Part shown: one piece after another, positions 53,472 through 62,875 of the stretch
Numbering within the stretch: the first letter of the stretch is position 1
Layout: each line of letters begins with the position of its first letter
DNA from: an uncultured Burkholderiales bacterium
GTDB taxonomy: Bacteria; Pseudomonadota; Gammaproteobacteria; Burkholderiales; Burkholderiaceae_C
Assembly: GCA_937927685.1 (NCBI GenBank)
Contig: CALBSC010000098.1
Span: 62,001 to 126,000, forward strand
Length of the DNA: 64,000 bases
Reading direction: 5' to 3'
Notes under the pieces: generated by a model
Databases searched by the model: none
The model's input: only the letters and a program-made list of their open reading frames with translations
What the model was told of the DNA's origin: nothing
Position numbers and translations under genes: made by a program

Positions 53472-55622
53472 GTGGAAGTGTCCTTTCATCAGGAGATCGA
53501 ATCCCTCAAGCTCGGCGAGGGCGAGGTGTTCCATGGCGAGGGCATTCTCGCGGTCACCAAGGCCTTGCTGCAAGCGGGCGTGACATACGTGGGGGGCTAT
53601 CAGGGTTCGCCCATTTCGCATTTGCTCGACGTGATGGTGCAGGCCCGCCCCTACCTGGACGGGCTGGGGGTGCATGTGGAAGCATGTACCAACGAGTCCT
53701 CTGCGGCGGCGATGCTGGCTGCGTCCATCATGTACCCGGCGCGTGGGGCGGTGACGTGGAAGTCGGTGGTGGGCACCAACGTGGCATCGGACGCCCTCTC
53801 CAACCTGTCGTCGCCCGGGGTGATGGGCGGCGCGCTGATTGTGGTGGGCGAGGACTACGGCGAAGGCGCCTCGGTCATTCAGGAGCGCACCCACGCATTC
53901 GCCATGAAGTCGGCCATGTGGCTGCTGGACCCGCGGCCGAACCTGCCCACCATCGTGCGCATGGTGGAGCAAGCCTTCGAGCTCTCCGAAGCGTCCAACA
54001 CGCCCGTGATGATGGAATTGCGCATCCGCACCTGCCATGTGAAGGGCAGCTTCAACGCCAAAGACAACCGTGCGCCCGCCGTGTCGGCACTGCATCTGCA
54101 GCAGTCGCCACCTGCGTTCAACTACGACCGGCTCGCCCACCCGCCCGCCACCTTCAAGCACGAAAAGCTCAAGTACGAATCCCGCATGCCGGCCGCGCGC
54201 CGCTTCATTGTGGAGCACGGGCTCAACGAGCAGTGGGACGGCGATGTGCAACAGCTGGGCCTGGTGGTGCAAGGGGGGTTGTACAACGCCCTCATCCGCG
54301 CGCTGCAGGAGTTGGGCCTGGCCGATCCCCAGGGCAACACGCGGATTCCGCTGTTGGTGTTGAACGTGGTGTATCCGCTGGTGCCCGATCAGCTCGAGGC
54401 CTTTTGCCAGGACAAACAAGCCGTGCTGGTGCTGGAAGAGGGTCAACCCGAATTCATCGAGCAGGAAATTGCCACGCACCTGCGCCGGCGTCAGGTCAGC
54501 ACCGCCCTGCATGGCAAGGACATGCTGCCCATGGCAGGCGAATACAGCGCCGAGGTGGTGCTGGCGGGCTTGTCCAGATTTCTGATGCACCATGCGCCGC
54601 ACCTGGTGAGCACCGACAAGCCCACCGTGTCGCAAGCGCTGACCACGGTGCGCGCGCAGGTGTCAGACATCTTGCAAGCCCCCGTACCGCCCAGGCCCCC
54701 GACCTTTTGTACCGGTTGCCCCGAGCGTCCCGTGTTCGCCGCACTCAAACTGGTGCAGCAACAGACCGGACCCTTGCACATCTCGGCGGACATTGGCTGC
54801 CACGCCTTTGCGACTTTCGAGCCGTTTTCCTACGGGCATTCCATTCTGGGTTACGGCATGAGCCTGGCCTCCAGTGCGGCGGTGAAAAACTTCTCGGCAC
54901 AGCGGCCGGTGGCCATCATGGGGGATGGTGGGTTCTGGCACAACGGATTGCTCTCGGGTGTGTCGTCGGCCTTGCTGAACCAGGGCGACGGGGTGCTGGT
55001 CATCATGAAGAACGGCTACACCTCGGCCACGGGCACACAGGAGACAGTGTCCACCCCCACCTCGGAGAGCAAGCGGGTGGCCGAGGGCAGCAGCGCCACC
55101 GGCGACGAGCGCACCATCGAAAGCACGCTCGCTGGCATGGGCGTGAAGTGGCTCAAGACGGTGCACAACTACCAGGTGGCCACCGTGCGCGACACGCTGC
55201 ACGAAGCGCTGAGCTCGCCCTTCAAGGGCCTCAAGGTGATCGTGGCCGAAGGGGAGTGCCAGCTCGAGCGGCAACGCCGCATCAAGCCCTTGCGCGCCAA
55301 ACAGCTGCAGCAAGGGCTTCGGGTGATGCGCACGCGTTACGGCGTGGATGAGGATACCTGCACCGGCGACCACTCGTGCATCCGCTTGTCGGGTTGCCCC
55401 ACGCTGACGGTGAAGGACTCGAGCGACCCGCTCAAGACCGCCCCCGTGGCCCATGTGACCAACGGCTGCGTGGGCTGTGGGCTGTGTGGCGAGGTGGCGG
55501 ATGCGGCGGTGCTGTGCCCGTCGTTTCACAAGATCGAGATCGTGAGTCACCCCACCGCCTGGGAGCGTTGGGTGTACCGGTTCAACCAATGGGCCATCGG
55601 CCTGCTGCAGGGGCGCGCATGA
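53472..55622 (+). CDS. iorA: Indolepyruvate ferredoxin oxidoreductase, alpha subunit (GTG start)
   Basis: The protein has 716 residues. The N-terminal ThDP/PFOR domain has GEGILAVTKALLQAGV and YQGSPISHL; CTGCPERPVFAAL (Cys413, Cys416) precedes the C-terminal ThDP domain with IMGDGGFWHNGL. The last 90 residues from Cys630 carry two ferredoxin cluster motifs (including CVGCGLCGE). It oxidatively decarboxylates arylpyruvates (indolepyruvate, phenylpyruvate) to arylacetyl-CoA. GGAG at 53461-53464 supports the GTG. The stop overlaps iorB (ATGA). Confidence 0.93.
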   Translation: MEVSFHQEIESLKLGEGEVFHGEGILAVTKALLQAGVTYVGGYQGSPISHLLDVMVQARPYLDGLGVHVEACTNESSAAAMLAASIMYPARGAVTWKSVVGTNVASDALSNLSSPGVMGGALIVVGEDYGEGASVIQERTHAFAMKSAMWLLDPRPNLPTIVRMVEQAFELSEASNTPVMMELRIRTCHVKGSFNAKDNRAPAVSALHLQQSPPAFNYDRLAHPPATFKHEKLKYESRMPAARRFIVEHGLNEQWDGDVQQLGLVVQGGLYNALIRALQELGLADPQGNTRIPLLVLNVVYPLVPDQLEAFCQDKQAVLVLEEGQPEFIEQEIATHLRRRQVSTALHGKDMLPMAGEYSAEVVLAGLSRFLMHHAPHLVSTDKPTVSQALTTVRAQVSDILQAPVPPRPPTFCTGCPERPVFAALKLVQQQTGPLHISADIGCHAFATFEPFSYGHSILGYGMSLASSAAVKNFSAQRPVAIMGDGGFWHNGLLSGVSSALLNQGDGVLVIMKNGYTSATGTQETVSTPTSESKRVAEGSSATGDERTIESTLAGMGVKWLKTVHNYQVATVRDTLHEALSSPFKGLKVIVAEGECQLERQRRIKPLRAKQLQQGLRVMRTRYGVDEDTCTGDHSCIRLSGCPTLTVKDSSDPLKTAPVAHVTNGCVGCGLCGEVADAAVLCPSFHKIEIVSHPTAWERWVYRFNQWAIGLLQGRA

Positions 55623-57091
55623 CCACCGCTGTGACTCGGGTCTTGATTGCTGCCTTGGGCGGCGAGGGCGGCGGGGTGCTGGCCGAATGGCTGGTGCAGT
55701 GCGCGCAACAGGCGGGGCTGGTGGCACAGGCCACCTCAGTGCCGGGCGTGGCGCAACGCACCGGCTCGACGAGTTATTACATTGAGTGGGCGGGAGAGGG
55801 CGCGCCCGTATTCGCCCTCTCCCCCATGCCCGGCCGCGTGGACGTGGTGGTGGCCAGCGAGTGGCTGGAGACAGCGCGCATGATGGAGCGCGGCTTCGTC
55901 ACACCCGAGCTCACCACGCTCATCGCCTCCACCAGTCGCGTGTTCACCACGCACGAAAAAATGCACGGGGCTGATGGCCGTTTCGACCCCGAGCGCATTC
56001 GGACCCTGGCCCTCACCCTGGCCAAGCACGCCGTGCTGATGGACATGGAAGCACTCACCATCCAGCACCAGACGGTGGTGTCCGCCGTGATGTTTGGCGC
56101 GATGGCCGGGGCCGGCGCGTTGCCCTGGTCGGACGAGGTGTCTGAGGCCGTGATTCGCGCGTCTGGCAAGGGTGTGAAGGCCAGCCTCGCTGCGTTTGCT
56201 GCAGCCAAGGCGCAGGCATCCGCCAAGCCCGCCGCAGAACTGGTGGCATCCACACCCAGCGCGGGTGTCCATTCGCTGGTGCAACTCATCGACCTGGGCG
56301 CGCAGCGTTGCGAAGACTACCAGGACGCTCGCTACGCACACGACTATCGCAAGCGTTTGCAAACGGCTCTGCCTGTCGGGGCACTCGAGGGCGGACTCGA
56401 CGCCGCCCAAACGGCGCTGTGGTCCGACGCCGCGCGCCAGTTGGCGCTGTGGATGTGTTACGAGGATGTGGTGCGTGTGGCCGACCTCAAGACGCGCCCT
56501 GAGCGGTTCGCTCGCATTCGTCAGGAGGCACAGGCGGCGCCGACGGAATTGGTGCATGTCACCGAGCACTTCAAGCCGGGCGTGGATGAAATTGCATCCA
56601 TCCTCCCCGCCGCTTGGGGGTGGCGCTTGCTGGCCTGGGCCGAACAGAAACCTGAGCGGGCGCGTCACGTGGGCCTGCACATCCGGTCCACCAGCCTGTG
56701 GGGCTATCTGATGCTGCGCGCCATGGCCCGGTTGCGTCCCTGGCGGCGCTCCAGCCTGCGCTATGCCGAGGAGCACGCGGCCCTTGAAGGTTGGTGGACG
56801 GCGCTGTGTGCCTTGGCGCCTCAGTCAACCGCCCTGGGGCAGGCGCTCGCGCAACTGCCCCAGGTGCTCAAGGGCTATGGCGACACCCAACGCCGCGGCC
56901 GCGAGCATTACGAACGACTGTGGTCTCAGTGGGTGGCACCGGCGCTGGCTGGGCAGATGCCGCTGGACGAAGCAGCTGCCCAATTGCAGCAGGCCCTGCA
57001 GGCCACCTTGGCCAAACCGGATGCCCCTGCCGCCAAGACGAAAGAGCAGCCGATTCGCTGGTTCAAGCAACGGCCGGTGGCGCGCTCTTGA
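55619..57091 (+). CDS. iorB: Indolepyruvate oxidoreductase, beta subunit (long form)
   Basis: The protein has 490 residues, much longer than archaeal IorB (about 200). Residues 1 to about 200 are the usual gamma-type domain (IAALGGEGGGVLAEWL, PGVAQRTGSTSYYIE). The extra C-terminal 290 residues form a helical domain (DUF6537-like in position) found in proteobacterial versions. It partners IorA in making arylacetyl-CoA. It starts inside the iorA stop. Confidence 0.92.
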   Translation: MTTAVTRVLIAALGGEGGGVLAEWLVQCAQQAGLVAQATSVPGVAQRTGSTSYYIEWAGEGAPVFALSPMPGRVDVVVASEWLETARMMERGFVTPELTTLIASTSRVFTTHEKMHGADGRFDPERIRTLALTLAKHAVLMDMEALTIQHQTVVSAVMFGAMAGAGALPWSDEVSEAVIRASGKGVKASLAAFAAAKAQASAKPAAELVASTPSAGVHSLVQLIDLGAQRCEDYQDARYAHDYRKRLQTALPVGALEGGLDAAQTALWSDAARQLALWMCYEDVVRVADLKTRPERFARIRQEAQAAPTELVHVTEHFKPGVDEIASILPAAWGWRLLAWAEQKPERARHVGLHIRSTSLWGYLMLRAMARLRPWRRSSLRYAEEHAALEGWWTALCALAPQSTALGQALAQLPQVLKGYGDTQRRGREHYERLWSQWVAPALAGQMPLDEAAAQLQQALQATLAKPDAPAAKTKEQPIRWFKQRPVARS

Positions 57092-57140
57092 AATAGACGG
57101 TTCGGCAGCCCGGGTTCTAGAAGTCCTTGAAGATCTTGAA

Positions 57141-57920
57141 TCAGGCGTTCTTGAAACTCGCCTTGCGCTTGTTCACAAACGCGTCCATGCCTTCCTTCTG
57201 ATCCTGCGTGGCAAAGAGCGCGTGGAAGAGACGGCGCTCGAACATCACGCCGTCGGCCAGCCCGCCTTCAAAGGCGCGGTTGACGGATTCCTTGGCGGCC
57301 ATGACGGCGAGTTGCGAGTAGTCGCAAATCATCAGCGCGGCGGTCAGGGTTTCGTCCATCAGTTTGTCCAGCGGCACCACGCGGCTCACCAGGCCCGCGC
57401 GCTCGGCTTCGGTCACGTCCATCATGCGGCCGGTGAGGGCCAGATCCATGGCCTTGGCCTTGCCCACGGCGCGCGGCAGGCGCTGCGTACCGCCGGCACC
57501 GGGGATGATGCCGAGTTTGATTTCAGGCTGGCCAAACCGTGCGTTGTCGGCAGCAATGATGAAGTCGCACATCATGGCCAGCTCGCAGCCCCCCCCGAGC
57601 GCAAAACCACTCACGGCGGCAATGACCGGTTTGCGGATGGTGCGGATGGTTTCCCAGTTGCGGGTGATGTAGTCGGCCTTGTAGACGTCGGCAAAGGTGT
57701 AGGTGGCCATGGCCCCAATGTCGGCACCGGCGGCAAAGGCTTTTTCGTTGCCGGTGATGATCATGCAACCGATGGCGGGGTTGTCGTCAAACGCCTTGAG
57801 CGCCTGGCCCAGCTCGTCCATCAACTCGCCGTTGAGCGCATTGAGTTGCTTGGGGCGGTTGAGCGTGATGATGCCAACCTTGTCGGCTTCGGTGCGAACC
57901 TGGATCAGGGAGTAGGTCAT
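57141..57920 (-). CDS. Enoyl-CoA hydratase (PaaF/crotonase-like)
   Basis: The protein has 259 residues. The oxyanion hole region is FAAGADIGAM; both catalytic glutamates are present, in GGGCELAMMCD and PEIKLGIIPGAGGTQRLPR, so it should hydrate enoyl-CoA. It could be PaaF of the phenylacetate pathway or a general short-chain hydratase. It is divergent from paaG across a PaaR-like site. Its C-terminus (FVNKRKASFKN) is standard. Confidence 0.9.
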   Translation of the reverse strand: MTYSLIQVRTEADKVGIITLNRPKQLNALNGELMDELGQALKAFDDNPAIGCMIITGNEKAFAAGADIGAMATYTFADVYKADYITRNWETIRTIRKPVIAAVSGFALGGGCELAMMCDFIIAADNARFGQPEIKLGIIPGAGGTQRLPRAVGKAKAMDLALTGRMMDVTEAERAGLVSRVVPLDKLMDETLTAALMICDYSQLAVMAAKESVNRAFEGGLADGVMFERRLFHALFATQDQKEGMDAFVNKRKASFKNA

Positions 57921-57983
57921 GGTCGTTCCTGTGAGGGATGATGGGTTTGTGCAGAATGCCATCATAACCAAGGGAAAACATTA

Positions 57984-58001
57984 ACCAACCAATCGGTCGG
58001 T
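57984..58001. promoter_or_regulatory. PaaR-like (TetR) operator between the hydratase and paaG
   Basis: The 18-nt inverted repeat ACCAACCAATCGGTCGGT pairs at 7 of 9 positions. It matches the ACCGACCGGTCGGT-type boxes of TetR regulators such as PaaR in beta-proteobacteria. It lies 32 bp before paaG and 63 bp before the hydratase start. No tetR-type gene is in the window. Confidence 0.65.
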
Positions 58002-58032
58002 GAATGCTACAGTCCTGCCAGGAGATCTCGCT

Positions 58033-58827
58033 ATGACCGAACCCACCGTGCTGCTCGAAGAGCGTGGCGTTGTTGCCGTGCTCACCCTCAACCGCCCGCA
58101 GGCGCTCAACAGCCTCACGCGGCACATGCACCACGAATTGTGGGCGGCGCTGGACAAGGTCGATGCCAACCCGCAGGTGCGCGCCCTGGTGCTCACCGGA
58201 GCCGGGCGCGGATTTTGTGCCGGGGCCGATTTGTCGGAGTTTGATTTCTCCGAGGGCCCCAACGCCATCGAACGCGCCGACCCGGGCCCCGTCATTGACC
58301 AGTGCTTCAACCCCACCACGCGCCGCCTGCAACGCTCACGCGTGCCCACCATCGCCGCGGTCAATGGAGTGGCCGCCGGGGCGGGGGCTTCCATCGTCAT
58401 GGCCTGCGACATGGCCATCGCCGCACCGGGAGCGAGTTTTATCCAAGCCTTCAGCAAAATTGGCCTGATCCCCGACGCGGGGGGGAGCTGGTTTTTGGTC
58501 GAGCGGCTGGGCCTGGCCCGTGCGATGGCCTTGGCCATGACCGGCGACAAGCTCACCGCCGAAAAAGCCAAGGAGTGGGGCATGATCTGGGACGTGGCCG
58601 ATGACTGCGTGGCCGCTGCCTTGACGATGGCCGAGCGCCTGGCCGTGATGCCCACGCGTGCACTCACCGCGACCCGCGAACTGATGCGCGGCGCAGGCCA
58701 GCGCACCCTGGACCAGCAACTCGATGTCGAGCGCGACACGCAGTCGGCGCTGGGACGTACCCACGATTACTTTGAAGGCGTCAAGGCCTTTCTCGAGAAG
58801 CGCGCGCCGCAGTTCAAAGGGGAATGA
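58033..58827 (+). CDS. paaG: Ring 1,2-epoxyphenylacetyl-CoA isomerase PaaG
   Basis: The protein has 264 residues. It is crotonase-fold (FCAGADLSEFDF, NGVAAGAGASIVMACD) but lacks the hydratase glutamates, having an aspartate in GLIPDAGGSWFL, as PaaG does. It turns the ring epoxide of phenylacetyl-CoA into the oxepin form and also isomerises double bonds later. GGAG at 58021-58024 precedes the ATG. paaI and paaK follow closely. Confidence 0.92.
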   Translation: MTEPTVLLEERGVVAVLTLNRPQALNSLTRHMHHELWAALDKVDANPQVRALVLTGAGRGFCAGADLSEFDFSEGPNAIERADPGPVIDQCFNPTTRRLQRSRVPTIAAVNGVAAGAGASIVMACDMAIAAPGASFIQAFSKIGLIPDAGGSWFLVERLGLARAMALAMTGDKLTAEKAKEWGMIWDVADDCVAAALTMAERLAVMPTRALTATRELMRGAGQRTLDQQLDVERDTQSALGRTHDYFEGVKAFLEKRAPQFKGE

Positions 58828-58829
58828 CG

Positions 58830-59258
58830 ATGGATGCGATGGAGCGCGCCCGCCGCGTGGGTGAGACGATGTTTGCCGTGGACACCGCGTCCAAGGACAC
58901 CATGGGCATGGAGCTGCTGGAGTGTCAGCCCGGCCGTGCGGTGATTCGCATGACGGTGCGAGAGCTGCATCTCAACGGGCACCAGATTTGCCACGGCGGC
59001 TTTATCTTCACACTGGCCGATTCCACCTTTGCCTTTGCCTGCAACAGCTACAACCGCAACGCGGTGGCCGCGGGGGCCAGCATTGAATTTCTCAAGCCGA
59101 CGCACCTGGGCGATGTGCTCACCTGCGAGGGCGTGGAGCAAATCATGTCCGGCCGCCATGGCGTGTACGACATGACCGTGACCAACCAGCGGGGTGAGGT
59201 GGTGGCGCTGTTCCGCGGCAAGAGCGCGCAAATACCGGGCACCGTGTTTCCCGAATGA
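58830..59258 (+). CDS. paaI: Hydroxyphenylacetyl-CoA thioesterase PaaI
   Basis: The protein has 142 residues, a single hot-dog domain. The active region reads HLNGHQICHGGFIFTLADS, with the helix Asp in LADST. It removes CoA from dead-end phenylacetyl-CoA products. Two in-frame ATGs exist; AGGGG at 58818-58822 has good spacing to 58830, whereas 58824 (overlapping the paaG stop) lies too close. Confidence 0.9.
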   Translation: MDAMERARRVGETMFAVDTASKDTMGMELLECQPGRAVIRMTVRELHLNGHQICHGGFIFTLADSTFAFACNSYNRNAVAAGASIEFLKPTHLGDVLTCEGVEQIMSGRHGVYDMTVTNQRGEVVALFRGKSAQIPGTVFPE

Positions 59259-59277
59259 ATGGCCTGATGGAGTCTGC

Positions 59278-60576
59278 ATGAGCCACACACTTTCGCTTGA
59301 ACCGATTGAGCGCGCCAGCGTTGACGAGTTGCGCGCCCTGCAGTTGCAGCGCCTGCGCTGGAGCCTGCGTCACGCCTACGACAATTCACCGGTGTACCGA
59401 CGCAAGTTTGACGCTGCCGGCGTGCACCCGGACGATTGCCGCAACCTGGCCGACCTGGCCAAATTCCCGTTCACCACCAAGGCGGATTTGCGTGACAGTT
59501 ACCCGTTTGGCATGTTTGCCGTGCCGCGCGATCAGGTGGTGCGTGTGCATGCGTCGAGTGGCACCACGGGCAAACCCACGGTCGTGGGCTACACCGCACG
59601 TGACATCGACACCTGGTCCACCGTGGTGGCTCGCAGCATCCGAGCCGCGGGCGCACGTCGTGGGGACATGGTGCATGTGAGCTACGGGTATGGGTTGTTC
59701 ACGGGTGGATTGGGCGCGCACTACGGCGCCGAAAAACTGGGCCTCACCGTGGTGCCCTTTGGCGGCGGACAAACCGAGCGGCAGGTGCAACTCATTCAGG
59801 ATTTCAAACCCGACATCATCATGGTGACACCCAGCTACATGCTGGCCATTGCCGATGAAATGGAACGACAGGGCATGAGTGCGGCTGACTGCAGTTTGCG
59901 CATCGGCATCTTTGGTGCCGAGCCTTGGACCAACGACATGCGCCGCGCCATCGAGCAGCGTGTCGGCATCACGGCGGTGGATATTTATGGCCTGAGTGAA
60001 GTGATGGGGCCCGGTGTGGCGAGCGAGTGCGCCGAAACCCAAGACGGCCCCACCATCTGGGAAGATCACTTTTACCCCGAGATCATTCACCCCGATACGG
60101 GTGAGCCGGTGGCCGAGGGCGAGATGGGCGAACTGGTGTTCACCAGCCTCACCAAGGAAGCCTTGCCCATCATCCGCTACCGCACGCGCGACCTCACCCG
60201 CTTGTTGCCGGGCACGGCCCGCACCATGCGGCGCATGGAGAAGATCACCGGGCGCAGCGACGACATGATGATTGTGCGTGGGGTGAACGTGTTTCCCACG
60301 CAGATCGAAGAGCTCATCCTCAAGCGCCCCGAACTCGCCCCGCACTACCAGTGCGTGCTCACGCGCGTGGGGCCGCTGGACCAGTTGCGCGTGGTGGTGG
60401 AAACACGACCCGGTGTGCCGCCCGACAGCCCGGCGGCGCAATCTGCCGCTGCGCATTTGCAGCACGACGTCAAAACCTTTGTGGGCAGCAGCATCGACGT
60501 GGAGCTGCGGGCCGAAGGCGGGGTGGAGCGCAGCCAGGGTAAGGCCAAGCGCGTGGTGGACTTGCGGGCGAAGTGA
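59278..60576 (+). CDS. paaK: Phenylacetate-CoA ligase
   Basis: The protein has 432 residues. The ATP motif is HASSGTTGKPTVVGY; YGYGLFTGGLGAHYGAEKLG, IFGAEPWTNDMR, GLSEVMGPGVASEC and GRSDDMMIVRGVNVFPTQIE are all typical of PaaK. It makes phenylacetyl-CoA from phenylacetate, CoA and ATP. It starts 19 bp after paaI. Its stop shares TGATCA with the stop of the convergent peptidase gene. Confidence 0.96.
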   Translation: MSHTLSLEPIERASVDELRALQLQRLRWSLRHAYDNSPVYRRKFDAAGVHPDDCRNLADLAKFPFTTKADLRDSYPFGMFAVPRDQVVRVHASSGTTGKPTVVGYTARDIDTWSTVVARSIRAAGARRGDMVHVSYGYGLFTGGLGAHYGAEKLGLTVVPFGGGQTERQVQLIQDFKPDIIMVTPSYMLAIADEMERQGMSAADCSLRIGIFGAEPWTNDMRRAIEQRVGITAVDIYGLSEVMGPGVASECAETQDGPTIWEDHFYPEIIHPDTGEPVAEGEMGELVFTSLTKEALPIIRYRTRDLTRLLPGTARTMRRMEKITGRSDDMMIVRGVNVFPTQIEELILKRPELAPHYQCVLTRVGPLDQLRVVVETRPGVPPDSPAAQSAAAHLQHDVKTFVGSSIDVELRAEGGVERSQGKAKRVVDLRAK

Positions 60577-62370
60577 TCAGGCCTGCAGCCAGCGCTGCAC
60601 CGCCTGCGCGTCCTGAATGGCCAGGCGCCAGGTCTTGACCTGTTCGGCGCCTTTCAAGTCGAGCGGTATGCGAAGCACCCGCCGATCACGCGACACCAGT
60701 GCGGTCACGCGGGTGGCCTGCCCGGCATAGAGAGGCACGTCGTCCAGGCGCATCAGCCGCCAGCTGGTCGCGGACTTGCCGCGAGGTCCCGGCACTTCAA
60801 TGCCCAGCCACTCGTCGCCGGCGCACAGGCCAGCCCGCTGTGCCAGACCACCGTGCAGCACGGATTTGAGGTGAATGCCGTTCGTCTCGGTGGCGCGTAC
60901 GCCCAGGCGCTGCGCCCACTGCGAGGCATCGTCGTGGACCTGAATCCCATGGGCTTGCAGGAGCGTGCGCAGTGGCAACTCATCGGTGCTGTGCACCCAC
61001 GCGTGTACCTGGTGTTGCCAGGATGTGCCGGTGAGTTCGAGTAGCACGGTGAGCAGGTCATCCTCGCTCATGGGCCCACCGGCACAGCGTTTCCACAGGG
61101 CGCGCATGACGTCATCAAGCGTGTGGCCGTGTTGCCGCAGGCTCAGGTCCAGGCACAAGGCCACCAACGCCCCCTTGGTGTAGTAGCTCACCGTGATGTT
61201 GGGGCTGTTGTCGTCAGGGCGGTAGTATTTGGTCCAGGCCTCAAAGCTGGCTTGCGCCACCGTCTGCACCTGTCGGCCCGGGGTCTGCTGCACCTGGTTG
61301 AGGGTTTTGTTGAGCAGCTTCACATACCGCGCGGCATCGATCAGGCCCGCGCGACACACCAGCACGTCATCGTAGTAACTGGTGAAGCCCTCAAAGAACC
61401 ACAGCAGCGAAGTCATGTTCTCGCGCTGGTAATCAATCTCGGCCAATTGCACGGGGCGCAGACGCTTGACGTTCCAGGTGTGGAAGTACTCATGGCTGAT
61501 GAGGCCCAGCAAGGTGATATAGCCATCACTGGCCGTCTTGACGCCTTGTCGCGGCAGGTCCTCGCGCTGGCAAATCAGCGCCGTGGAGTTGCGGTGCTCC
61601 AGGCCCCCATAGCCCTCGGACACCGCCCACAGCATGAACACGTAGCGCGCATGCGGCGCACGCCCCTTGCCGTGCCACAAACGCACTTCCGCTTCGACCA
61701 TGCGTCGTGTGTCTGCCAGCAAACGCTCGCCATCGAAAGCGGGTGGGGCGCCGGCCACGACAAACTGGTAGTCAGACCCACAGGCCCGGAACTCGCCGCG
61801 CCAGAAGGTACCCATTTCCACCGGGCAGTCGGCAAGCTCGTCGTAGTCCGCGGCGCGGTACGTTCCATACCCGCGACGGTCCACCTTCAGCGCAGACAGG
61901 CCCGTGGCCACTTGCCAGTCGGTCAGGTCAGCCGGAGCCACCAGTTCCAGGGTGTGGGGCAGATGCGTTTGTCCCTGCACACGCAGAAACAGGCTGGTGC
62001 CATTGAAAAAACCACGCTGTGCATCCAGCCACGCCGTGCGCACCGAGGCATCGTGCGCATGCACCTGAAGCGTGACGCAGAGGGGCTTGTCTTCATGTGC
62101 CTGCACCGACCAACTGCACTTGTCGAGTTGATGGATGGTGCAGGAACGCTTGCCCTGCTGTGCACTGATGCGATGCACATGACGCGCAAACTCTCGCACC
62201 AGGTAGCTGCCCGGAATCCACACCGGCAGTTCCAGCACTTGCGTGGCTTGAGGTCGCGCAATGGTGAGTGTGACTTCAAACAGGTGACGGGTGACATCCA
62301 GCACCTCAACGCTGTAATGCACGCCGGGCTGCACGCCAGCGCGGGGGGATGCGACGCGGCGGGTGGCCAT
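60577..62370 (-). CDS. M61-family metallopeptidase (glycyl aminopeptidase) with PDZ domain
   Basis: The protein has 597 residues. The zinc site is His293-Glu-x2-His297 (SHEYFHTWNVKRLRP) with a third ligand likely at Glu327 (WFFEGFTSYYDD). GGLEHRNST precedes it. The N-terminal part is a beta-rich domain, and a PDZ-like domain lies near the C-terminus. No signal peptide is seen with this start, so it should be cytoplasmic. The ATG overlaps the stop of the DUF3429 gene by 1 bp. Confidence 0.92.
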   Translation of the reverse strand: MATRRVASPRAGVQPGVHYSVEVLDVTRHLFEVTLTIARPQATQVLELPVWIPGSYLVREFARHVHRISAQQGKRSCTIHQLDKCSWSVQAHEDKPLCVTLQVHAHDASVRTAWLDAQRGFFNGTSLFLRVQGQTHLPHTLELVAPADLTDWQVATGLSALKVDRRGYGTYRAADYDELADCPVEMGTFWRGEFRACGSDYQFVVAGAPPAFDGERLLADTRRMVEAEVRLWHGKGRAPHARYVFMLWAVSEGYGGLEHRNSTALICQREDLPRQGVKTASDGYITLLGLISHEYFHTWNVKRLRPVQLAEIDYQRENMTSLLWFFEGFTSYYDDVLVCRAGLIDAARYVKLLNKTLNQVQQTPGRQVQTVAQASFEAWTKYYRPDDNSPNITVSYYTKGALVALCLDLSLRQHGHTLDDVMRALWKRCAGGPMSEDDLLTVLLELTGTSWQHQVHAWVHSTDELPLRTLLQAHGIQVHDDASQWAQRLGVRATETNGIHLKSVLHGGLAQRAGLCAGDEWLGIEVPGPRGKSATSWRLMRLDDVPLYAGQATRVTALVSRDRRVLRIPLDLKGAEQVKTWRLAIQDAQAVQRWLQA

Positions 62371-62828
62371 CAGGTGGCTCCTGCGCCCAGGAGGCAGGCC
62401 AGGGTGGCCACCACCGTCAGGCGGAATCGCAGCGTGAGCCACTCACCCAGTCCGGCTTGCGGCCAGGTTTTACGGTCCACCAGGTAGCAGGCCACCAGCA
62501 GCAGGGCCAGCACCGGCAGACCGGCGTAGGCCGGCATGATCACGGCAATCCAGGCCAGCACCGAGGCCGTGACGCCCCAGGTCATGTGCAAGCGCCGCTG
62601 CGGGGATTCGTGTCTCAGGCCAATGCCCCAATGGATACCGCCCAGAAACGCCACGATGGTGGCGCCATAGCCGGCGAGGGCAATGGCCACCATGGGGTGT
62701 ACCTCGGGGGTGACCAGCCACATCAGCAAGGCGAAGACGCCAAAGGGAATCAGTCCACCATAGCCCAGGCGGTGTATGAGTTGTCCGGTGTCGCTGTCAG
62801 GGTCGAGGATGCGGGTATTGGCTGTCAT
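62370..62828 (-). CDS. DUF3429 family membrane protein
   Basis: The protein has 152 residues and five hydrophobic segments. It starts with a polar 20 residues, then LGYGGLIPFGVFALLMWL and YGATIVAFLGGIHWGIGL, typical of the family. The function is unknown. It precedes the M61 peptidase gene with shared stop/start bases. Confidence 0.88.
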   Translation of the reverse strand: MTANTRILDPDSDTGQLIHRLGYGGLIPFGVFALLMWLVTPEVHPMVAIALAGYGATIVAFLGGIHWGIGLRHESPQRRLHMTWGVTASVLAWIAVIMPAYAGLPVLALLLVACYLVDRKTWPQAGLGEWLTLRFRLTVVATLACLLGAGAT

Positions 62829-62875
62829 GGGAAGCGATGACGAAAGAGTTCGTGGTGAGCAGGGACGGACGTGGG

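Noticed and set aside
53294..55351. A 685-codon rightward open frame overlapping iorA
   Set aside because: It is a shadow frame of iorA; the product is Arg/Gly/His-rich with no family motif, whereas the iorA frame has ThDP and Fe-S motifs throughout.
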